Source of the DNA: Tetrapisispora phaffii CBS 4417 | Taxonomy: Eukaryota > Ascomycota > Saccharomycetes > Saccharomycetales > Saccharomycetaceae | NCBI RefSeq assembly: GCF_000236905.1 | Contig: NC_016531.1 | Location: 372,001-436,000, forward strand | Direction of reading: 5' to 3' | DNA: 64,000 nucleotides | Part shown: one piece after another, positions 58,501 through 64,000 of the stretch | Position numbering within the stretch: position 1 is the first letter of the stretch | Layout of the letters: every line of letters starts with the position of its first letter | Position numbers and translations under genes: made by a program | The notes under the pieces: generated by a model | What the model was told of the DNA's origin: nothing | What the model saw: the letters and a program-made list of their open reading frames with translations, nothing else | Database searches by the model: none

Positions 58501-59383
58501 TTTTGATCTTGATTCGTTACACTCATTGGAATACGATATTGAGCCTAGTATTACAGTTAACTCAAGAGGTAAAACTCATAAAGGTCCCACCACTGTTGCT
58601 GTCTCTGTATCAGAGGATTCTGGTTATGAAGTCAGCGATGGTGAAAGTTTCATCACTAATGACAGTGATTTATCATCTATGAATTCAGAATCAAGAGACT
58701 TCATAAATACTGAAAATAATGGAAACAATGTATTTAACATAGAAAGATCTACATCGAAGAAACTCCGTGAAGCTAACGAACTTGAAGAAAATACTGAAAT
58801 TACTAATGATGAAAGTAAAGGTACCGAGACTGAAAACAATTCTGTTAATTATGCAGATAGAAATAACGATTCTTTGTGGAATAGAATGTTAAACAGGATT
58901 AATGACGATTTACCTAAATATGAAGATCTATTCCCTGGGTTTACACATCCCTCCAAAGCTAAACAGCAAACAACTTCTATGATGGATGAAGAACAGGCTG
59001 TAACTATGAACAAAACAAAGGACATGTCTGTATTGTCATCAAATACAGATGACCTATCTCAAACCTCCAGTGAAGATGAAGATGATGCTATACAGATTAG
59101 ATTAAATAGATTTTTCCAACAGCAAAGAGAAACCACATTTCAAAATGATAAGATGCTATGGTTTTTTTGGTTCCCACTATCTATTATACTAATATCAACA
59201 TATTTCTTTATTAAATTCGGTTCAATCGATGACAGTAAATTATATTCATTTTCATTTGAAATAGTTGATCGTTTCAGAAAGAGTTTGGCTAAATTAATGT
59301 TGGGTAATGATAGAATGAAAGCAGCTTTCAAGGAACAGTTATCAAATTTCCAAAATACAGGTATACATGTTCCGGTAATGTAA
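55553..59383 (+). CDS. SPT23/MGA2: membrane-tethered OLE1 activator of the Spt23/Mga2 family
   Basis: 1276 residues, longer than Spt23 (1082) and Mga2 (1113). Order of parts: acidic Asn-rich N-terminus; a conserved Rel-like region (about 215-395, including LPHQCRVENQINISIQIEPPL and CPMCINREQRRASRRKSG); a long Asn/Gln/Ser-rich segment; the IPT/TIG domain (about 690-770); ankyrin repeats (about 865-945); the Rsp5-binding LPKY motif in NDDLPKYEDLF (about 1115); and one C-terminal membrane helix (about 1203-1222; MLWFFWFPLSIILISTYFFI). The ER-bound precursor is ubiquitinated by Rsp5, processed by the proteasome, and released with Cdc48 help to activate OLE1 when membranes are too saturated. SPT23 (YKL020C) and MGA2 (YIR033W) are duplicates; this gene ends both parts of block C, so order cannot tell which it is. 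Confidence 0.95.
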   Translation: MAEVNRESGNPIVRKNEIFDVLDEFLYPNSSPSNSKGNKFNNNNNIMKSNVNDFDEEIFNAFIKTDSLDFRQHDDHNDYRDVTKVKAEADAGTGVTLDQYNDTKVYEHGYSLNAENHSFMATNGDEKQDDDGITTTTTMDNDGTHKKTKSSITNTQNIYEILIENTVSFGERDVSVSSNLDSHDTLASLKNAEEKLNKINELVNMDENLLPNKLIISKLPHQCRVENQINISIQIEPPLTKQHILHLSSNNVAKNKLFLSKDIDNYPKNFLDEIVFLESFLLCSETNKIANVCPMCINREQRRASRRKSGLCDNILWCQNENRSALIFNSKQILPISSVAKHLQAFKLTARMVCYSRHHKSSKGFKILFILKNLHGDLLAKSISDSILIMDKKPSSSMNGESNKNKSATSSNFKTNASLSPSNDKKNKHSKTYSNSNTDLSMDIDSNMDTDAYYSTNLSEASTNYASMSDAQYNTNQIVQPYTHNTSLPNVNDPNAMMLPSQNNEYDSNNHNGNSMFNFTSPQTHIPSHNRVPSQSQLPPQLNSQQQLLMLNSFMQQSGMPIIPSPTSMSEDGLDQNKSRSIKTASSTQIAARRNEYINGSARPKRQRSDIADTKYHSDNMNHSPLSWINNSNNSNNNQFNQTLQNNANQPVNAAAFTNRTTDNNMPMVNTVSQNSNDNNIKMNLPLIQRAIPSQGPITGGIEITLLGSNFRNGLTIKFGDNVTLSTQCWSDSTMVTYLPPAATAGQVFIIAEDPKYPNQFVNQSNSNKNAVFTYLDDTDRQLIELALQIVGLKMNGKLEDARNIAKRIVGNDENSPNISPANGSAASTGNSNYSKYSSQLEGSYSDEQLIVKVINSLNATSNLSMCDSNGRTLLHLAALKGYEQLVMTLIKYGARIDEKDMFGYTPLHFACVNGEYKIIAFLLKCKADLTIKAKNGVHARDVYMVNHGNDEISSDDYNRVIKMFDSLEKGSKLEFNNSSSGDFDLDSLHSLEYDIEPSITVNSRGKTHKGPTTVAVSVSEDSGYEVSDGESFITNDSDLSSMNSESRDFINTENNGNNVFNIERSTSKKLREANELEENTEITNDESKGTETENNSVNYADRNNDSLWNRMLNRINDDLPKYEDLFPGFTHPSKAKQQTTSMMDEEQAVTMNKTKDMSVLSSNTDDLSQTSSEDEDDAIQIRLNRFFQQQRETTFQNDKMLWFFWFPLSIILISTYFFIKFGSIDDSKLYSFSFEIVDRFRKSLAKLMLGNDRMKAAFKEQLSNFQNTGIHVPVM

Positions 59384-59553
59384 ATATCAACACATTAATA
59401 TATCGTTACTTATTTTATGTTTTCTTATAGATCAAAGTTAGAAATATACATACATGAACTGTTTATATTAGAATATTATGTGCCTATTGTGTAATTATTA
59501 AAATATTTATATTATATGCTCTGCAGGTTACCTTATTATTTGTCATTATTCTA

Positions 59554-60033
59554 TTATATACTTGATAGTTTAGGTATTTTTGTTTGTTCCTTTGCCAGTC
59601 TAACAGCATTTCTTCTATGATACTCTTTCTTACAATAATCGAGTTTTGTGCACAAATGGGTTTCCAACAGTCTATGTTGTGAGCAGAACCTGCCCTCGCA
59701 GTACTGACACTCTCCTATGTACTTAATATAGCTGCTGGAACAGTCCTTGTAATGGCACTCGTTCTTTCTCCGCCTCTTCCTTTGCTTCTTCCCCACACCA
59801 GACGTCTCCTGCAGAGCAGACTCTGCGGCAAGAGTGTACTTGCTCCCAACTGTTGCAACACCCCCGACAGCAACTGCTCCATCTTTATCAACAACCTTCA
59901 CCGCTCTCTGCTCTTCACCTTGCAACCCCGAGTCCTCCGTTGCAGCCTCTTGTTCAATCAAACTGATCACCACCTTATCCTTAGCAGCATCGTTCTGCAC
60001 CTGAATCTTCTTTATATTCTGCGTGTCCGACAT
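59554..60033 (-). CDS. TMC1: AN1-type zinc finger protein Tmc1
   Basis: 159 residues (S. cerevisiae Tmc1: 150). The N-terminal 85 residues are variable and start with a ubiquitin-like-sized segment without clear motif. Residues about 92-140 are an AN1 zinc finger: C-x4-C ... C-x2-C ... C-x4-H-x2-H ... H-x-C, read in CHYKDCSSSYIKYIGECQYCEGRFCSQHR (first part) and LETHLC. Tmc1 is a stress-induced (arsenite, Rpn4-dependent) protein linked to the proteasome and Cdc48, like Cuz1. Position next to the SIS2/VHS3 pair member fits YOR052C (VHS3 is YOR054C). A near-PACE site lies upstream. Confidence 0.85.
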   Translation of the reverse strand: MSDTQNIKKIQVQNDAAKDKVVISLIEQEAATEDSGLQGEEQRAVKVVDKDGAVAVGGVATVGSKYTLAAESALQETSGVGKKQRKRRRKNECHYKDCSSSYIKYIGECQYCEGRFCSQHRLLETHLCTKLDYCKKEYHRRNAVRLAKEQTKIPKLSSI

Positions 60034-60298
60034 GTTCGACTATCTTTCTATGTGTCTGTTTAATATACCTTGTGTGTTTCCGTTTGCGTTTGTGTTTGCG
60101 TGTCTATTGCTGCTCCCCCTGCCCTCAAAACAACATCTATTCAACGGAAATTTTTTTACAACTTTACACAGCTCCCTTTATATACTCCTCTGTTTCAAAT
60201 TTTGTGGAAAACTTTTCTGTAACCTTCCTGGCTATTCTTATCTCGCAAGCTGATTAAGCACTTTTTGGCACAGATAAAGAGACCCTTGAATTCCAAAT

Positions 60299-60307
60299 TG
60301 TGGCAAA
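60299..60307 (+). promoter_or_regulatory. near-PACE (Rpn4) motif upstream of TMC1
   Basis: TGTGGCAAA matches 8 of 9 bases of the Rpn4 element GGTGGCAAA, about 265 bp upstream of TMC1, on the opposite strand. S. cerevisiae TMC1 responds to Rpn4; this match is weak on its own. Confidence 0.3.
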
Positions 60308-60474
60308 AAGATGAACGATAGGTCGGTCGGTGCAAGACGGTGCGGCGCGCGGGAAATAGGACTCGAAGGCGGGAAGATCGGCGGGGCGGCGGGGGCCGGC
60401 AGTGGCGGGGAAAGGATCGCGGGTCTGAACTACGATTCTCGGTTGGGTGGAGGCGGAAGTGGAGGCGGGCACGT

Positions 60475-60506
60475 AACAGCAAACGCCGGTTCCGGCGTTT
60501 GCTGTT
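60475..60506. repeat. perfect palindrome, 15-bp arms with 2-base centre
   Basis: AACAGCAAACGCCGG (60475-60489), TT, CCGGCGTTTGCTGTT (60492-60506). The arms are perfectly complementary, and GTAA/TTTAC extends the stem with one bulge. As RNA it would form a very stable hairpin. It lies 105 bases beyond the DRE2 stop and about 440 bp upstream of the TMC1 start. Confidence 0.95.
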
Positions 60507-60513
60507 TACCCGG
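60506..60513 (+). promoter_or_regulatory. Reb1-type site abutting the palindrome
   Basis: TTACCCGG begins on the last base of the palindrome. Reb1 in this place could act for TMC1 or as a roadblock terminator for DRE2. Confidence 0.55.
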
Positions 60514-60611
60514 CTGGGGTCGGTGCGGTGATGGGCAACTGTTATCTATTGATGGGATGGGGGGCCTTGTGTGTGGCAGGGCCCCGTCTACGAATGTTAT
60601 CTATGTACTGC

Positions 60612-61592
60612 TTATAAATCATCTGATATGCTGGAGAGGTTCACCGCTTGGCCAGGTTTGAATGCCGGTAGGCCCAGGTACGGACAGCCAGAGCATCGGA
60701 ATGCGTCACCGAGCGAACACGAACCGCATCCGCCGACTTTCTTGCCCTCGACAGTGAAATCGACCTCGGTCAGCTCTTCTGCCGAGAACTTCAGAACGCG
60801 GTCCTGCTGGCTGGTGATCTTGTTTATCTCCTCTTCGTTCTCTTCTTTCAAACCACAGGTACAGTCCTTGCAGGCTCTCTTCTTCCTCGTCTTGGTCTTG
60901 CCGCATGTGATCATCGTGATCCCGGTGGAATCTGTCACTGCCACCAGGTCGTCCTCAGACACAGAGGTGTCCCCGTCGCCATTACTATCGGCACCAACGC
61001 TCTCAAAGTACTTGGCCTTGTTGCTCATGTCGCCAGAACTAGAACTGCTGGCATCGTCATCATCAAGCTCATCCACTTCGTCGCTAGCCGTTGCAATCTC
61101 CACAGGCTCGTTTTTGGCTGCCTTTTTAAACAACGGCATCTTCTTAAACATAGGAAGCTTCTTGCCAACGCCACTCTCAGAAGACGAGTTTGAAGCCAAT
61201 AAGCTCACACTTTTCGTCTCCTTGCTAATGTTCTTCTTCACCCAATGATAGACACCAACATCGCTTATCTCGAAATTATTCACTAAAGCATCTATCTTGT
61301 AAGCATTAGTCAAACCATACAGCGTACCACCTGGTATCAGGCTGTCGCTCAGCACGCCAATCAACTTTTTAGGAAAAGAAACCGACTCGTCACTTTCCGG
61401 GGTGATATAATGTATTTCAGAGTAATTAGAAGTCTCCAACACAACAGTGCCATCGTTGATCTTGTTGATCAAGTATTGCTCAATGACAACCTCAGTAGCA
61501 TGCTGTTTGGAAATACCGATTTTTTTCTCTTCCAACACCTCTGGCGTGGTCGTAATCGCAGGATGGATTAATATTAATATTGGTCCCTTCAT
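60612..61592 (-). CDS. DRE2: cytosolic Fe-S assembly factor Dre2 (anamorsin/CIAPIN1)
   Basis: 326 residues (S. cerevisiae Dre2: 348). The N-terminal 130 residues are the methyltransferase-like domain ([16 protein letters not shown]). An acidic, Ser/Asp-rich linker (about 140-215) follows. The C-terminal CIAPIN1 domain carries two cysteine clusters: [19 protein letters not shown] and the C-x2-C-x7-C-x2-C set [19 protein letters not shown]. Dre2 accepts electrons from Tah18 and supplies them to cytosolic Fe-S assembly and to the ribonucleotide reductase cofactor. Orthologue of YKR071C, with the SIS2 (YKR072C) pair member upstream as in S. cerevisiae. An E-box GCACGTGA lies about 215 bp upstream. 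Confidence 0.96.
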   Translation of the reverse strand: MKGPILILIHPAITTTPEVLEEKKIGISKQHATEVVIEQYLINKINDGTVVLETSNYSEIHYITPESDESVSFPKKLIGVLSDSLIPGGTLYGLTNAYKIDALVNNFEISDVGVYHWVKKNISKETKSVSLLASNSSSESGVGKKLPMFKKMPLFKKAAKNEPVEIATASDEVDELDDDDASSSSSGDMSNKAKYFESVGADSNGDGDTSVSEDDLVAVTDSTGITMITCGKTKTRKKRACKDCTCGLKEENEEEINKITSQQDRVLKFSAEELTEVDFTVEGKKVGGCGSCSLGDAFRCSGCPYLGLPAFKPGQAVNLSSISDDL

Positions 61593-61923
61593 CGCTGTAT
61601 ATATCCTTTCGTTATCGTTATACTAGTGTAATGGCAATATATAAATGACTACTTATATTTCACGTTTCATTAGCTTCTATTTTGAAATAAAAGTGGACTT
61701 CTTCTGTTTTATAATAAAAGATTACTAATGGGTTGGTCTTCTTCAGCAATTTTTCATCTCATCGGAAAACCATTGCGGGATCGCAGTTGTGGAATGAAAA
61801 GACACGCACGTGATAGACAAATAAGGATTGAGTATCTGTATATATAGTATGTGTTGTTATATATGAGAAGATGCACAGGTCGCCTGCCGTAGACATCAAT
61901 ATCTAATCAGTACGTTAAATAGA
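61593..61923. other. intergenic, DRE2 promoter and SIS2/VHS3 3' flank
   Basis: 331 bases. Contains an E-box CACGTG at 61807-61812. No gene seen. Confidence 0.55.
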
Positions 61924-61978
61924 TCAGTTTCTAGAATCCTGTATAGTTTCTGGAGAGTTGGAAACTTCCAAGTCGTCG

Positions 61979-62013
<35 letters not shown>

Positions 62014-63846
62014 ATCATCATCGGCTTCTGTATTTGAATCCTTGTCATCTCTTGAGCTACTAGCTTTGATCTCATCATCATCATCATCGTCTTCATTCAA
62101 CAAGTCCTCAGTTGCCTCACCTAATTCTGAAGTATTATCATCTTCCTCCGGATAACCTCCTAACTTTGTTACTATTTTATCAACAATTTCATTCCAGTCA
62201 ACCATCCCTCCAAGCCCAATCTCACCATTAATACCAACGACCTTTTCAGAAGGTTTAATAACCTCGATCCATGGCATATTTTCTTTTATCTCTGCAATTT
62301 GTCTTTTGGTAATGTTCGCATTATATACACTTGACACCAAAGAAGGTGCAAGTAATATTGGGAAATGTGTATTCCAGGCACTTACTGTGTTTGTTAATAG
62401 GTTATCGCATAAACCTAGAACAATTTTGCTTAATGTGTTTGCTGTCACAGGTGCAATAACCAAGATGTCAGCCCATCTTTTTAATTCTATGTGTATTATA
62501 GGATCTGTTCTTTCTCGACTAAGATCCCACTCATCAACATCCGTCCAAACAGTGATATGGGATGGAAGTAGTTCATTTTTAATTTTAGTGTTAGAATTCA
62601 TGGTTGGTGTCACTGGACTAATTATCTCTGAATTAGTTAGTTTCATTGATTTATTTATCGTTGGCAGTATTTTATCATCGTTATGTGGTGCGTTTATTGG
62701 TGTTGTCAATGCAGAGTTGCCAATAATGTTGCCGTTCTTTTTTAAATATTTGGTGTTCAATAACTTTTCCGCAGATTGTGTTAATATCACTTGGATAGTA
62801 ATTTTGTCTCTACCATATATATCTTCAAGTTTTTTTATCATTGGTTTTAGTTTATAGACGGATAAAGATCCTGTAGCTCCAAACAGTACATGTATTTTAT
62901 TATCATCCTGAAGCAATCTATAGTCTGTATTTTTCAGAGATTCTTTGTTTATAACAGGTATATTCTTATTAGATAATCCTTGATCCAGGTCCTTGTGCTC
63001 TTCTTTACTTAGATCTAACGGTTCATTCGTTTTGTTCACATCTACTAGTTTACTATCCTTTATTGGACTCACTGCTCTCTCTACAGTGGACATATTATTT
63101 CTCTCGGCATTAGTAGTCTCTCCAGTGTTCAAGGCACTCAATTGTTTATCTAACAAATATGAAATATTGTCTACACTTGGTACCATACCATGTGGAAGTT
63201 GATGGGTAATACTGTTCGATCTTGATCTCTCAGGTGGTGTATGCAATATATCGTCGACAATGAAATGAGGATGTTCATTATCAGTTGTTTTAGAAAGGTT
63301 GTTAACTTCTGCTGCTTTAACATTTACTGCATCAGACCCATCATTTTTTTTAGGAGAAGAATTTAATATTGGAGTTACTGATATTGAAGTTGTCTTTTTT
63401 AAATTCCCCTCTGAATGATGATTATCTAAATTATTATTTGTGTTCAAAACAACATTTGCTGTTGCATTTCTCTCCACTGCATTCTTTCCAACATCGGTTA
63501 AACATTCATTACTTCCAATAACCTCTATGTTCTTCTTCTTGGTCTCAAATGTCACCTTAGGCACTCTCTTCAAGTCTTTGTCTGGTGTATTAGAAATAAC
63601 AGCCCCCGAGTGTTTATCCACATTAATAATTGATTTTGTACGGGGTCCCAATCCTGTATCCACTTCTCGAAAAATCAATGGAGATGCTTTTGTTTCCGTC
63701 TTTGAAGTCTGCTCCATTTTGATCTTTCCAACGTCAGTGGCTTCACTTTCCATATCTCTGTTATTTTTCTGTTTCTTTCTCAATCTATCAAAGTACAATA
63801 GCCTACTAGTTGATCGTTCGTTGCACTCAGATTCTGATCTCCCCAT
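61924..63846 (-). CDS. SIS2: Sis2/Vhs3 family, Ppz1 inhibitor and PPCDC subunit
   Basis: 640 residues (Sis2 562, Vhs3 674). A long Ser/Asn/Thr-rich N-terminus (1-305) precedes the flavoprotein domain (about 308-575): HVLFGATGSLSVYKLKPMI, IIHIELKRWADILVIAPVTANTLSKI with the catalytic-type His, and ILLAPSLVSSVYN in place of the PxMNxxMW loop of the complete enzyme, as in Sis2. The C-terminal tail is highly acidic, with 17 consecutive Asp. In S. cerevisiae Sis2 and Vhs3 pair with Cab3 to make phosphopantothenoylcysteine decarboxylase and also inhibit the phosphatase Ppz1 through the acidic tail. SIS2 (YKR072C) and VHS3 (YOR054C) are duplicates and both parts of block D end here, so the choice of symbol is provisional. 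Confidence 0.93.
61972..62022. repeat. (GTC/ATC)17 repeat encoding 17 Asp in the SIS2/VHS3 tail
   Basis: Seventeen GTC or ATC triplets on the plus strand, read as Asp codons GAC and GAT on the coding strand. The mixed codons suggest selection for the acidic run rather than recent slippage alone. Confidence 0.95.
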
Positions 63847-64000
63847 TATATCTTATTCCTTAAAATAATAAATGACAATATTGCATTATAATGATTTAAA
63901 TACCTTTATATACAACCTTGCTGTGTAAATGAAATTTCTTACACGTTTTCGTACTGAATGATCAGAATAGGAACAGCGGCTAATTGATATTTTTGATATT
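63847..64000. other. SIS2/VHS3 promoter, right window edge
   Basis: 154 bases, AT-rich. AGCGGCTAAT near 63975 repeats a TAGCCGCT-type octamer also found at about 54685 and 54988; significance unknown. Confidence 0.4.

Larger units (their letters stand above)
60034..60611. other. intergenic, TMC1 promoter and DRE2 3' flank, with GC-rich island
   Basis: 578 bases. From about 60318 to 60570 the DNA is strongly GC-rich, in contrast to the AT-rich surroundings, and carries a long palindrome and a Reb1-type site (listed). Open frames over it (for example 60311-60661) are Gly/Arg-rich artefacts of base composition. Confidence 0.65.

Noticed and set aside
60311..60661. 116-codon frame over the GC-rich island
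   Set aside because: Gly/Arg/Ala-rich composition is set by base content, frames are open on both strands, and it runs into the DRE2 3' end.
1..64000. An undescribed defence, toxin or mobile system
   Set aside because: Every long frame is explained by a conserved yeast housekeeping gene; there is no cluster of unknown genes that could form a new system.

Overview
This is a 64 kb piece of nuclear chromosome from a budding yeast of the family Saccharomycetaceae. It is AT-rich, with compact genes, one spliceosomal intron (GTATGT ... TACTAAC ... TTTAG) and standard codons. Nearly every long reading frame is recognisable as an orthologue of a named Saccharomyces cerevisiae gene. Gene identities and S. 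cerevisiae systematic names come from recalled family and gene-order knowledge; no database search was run.

Gene order is the most informative property. The window reads as four blocks, each interleaving genes that lie on two different chromosomes in S. cerevisiae. Block A (about 0-14.3 kb): GDT1, MBA1 (YBR187W, YBR185C) mixed with BRO1, SEC16, ELP3, YDC1 (YPL084W-YPL087W). Block B (15.7-46.4 kb): FAR3, FET3, ARG7, RIM9, AEP1, SOV1, UBX4, AVO2 (YMR052W-YMR068W) mixed with STB6, LHS1, MUD2, DHR2, TEF4, MDH1, SRX1 (YKL072W-YKL086W). Block C (47-59.4 kb): SEC11, INA22 (YIR022W, YIR024C) mixed with PRP40, ARC19, PUT3 (YKL012W-YKL015W), ending in the SPT23/MGA2 pair member. Block D (59.5-63.9 kb): TMC1 (YOR052C) with DRE2 (YKR071C), ending in the SIS2/VHS3 pair member. 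Strands agree throughout with one ancestral order. Many genes expected from that order (PCH2, STV1, BUB2, KAR5, VMA5, RRP14, URB1 and others) are missing. This suggests a lineage that shared the whole-genome duplication but lost duplicates independently of S. cerevisiae, for example the Vanderwaltozyma/Tetrapisispora group; a non-WGD yeast with local losses is the alternative.

There are no operons. The 29 protein genes serve secretion (SEC16, SEC11, LHS1, BRO1), RNA processing and translation (MUD2, PRP40, DHR2, ELP3, TEF4), mitochondria (MBA1, AEP1, SOV1, INA22, MDH1, ARG7), iron and redox (FET3, DRE2, SRX1), signalling and transcription (FAR3, AVO2, PUT3, SPT23/MGA2, SIS2/VHS3, STB6) and others. 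RNA genes are a tRNA-Gln(UUG) at the A/B junction and a box C/D snoRNA matching snR38 inside the TEF4 intron. For six genes the reading frame is open upstream of the likely start codon (SEC16, FET3, AEP1, UBX4, SRX1, SEC11); the coordinates given use the first supported ATG.

I found no mobile element, CRISPR array, virus or obvious undescribed multi-gene system. The most unusual non-coding structures are a cluster of four perfect Reb1 octamers with a 12-bp inverted repeat at the block B/C junction (SRX1-SEC11), a GC-rich island with a perfect 15-bp-arm palindrome next to a Reb1 site (DRE2-TMC1), two tRNA-like A boxes beside the tRNA at the A/B junction, and a PUT3-like zinc cluster with an enlarged loop.
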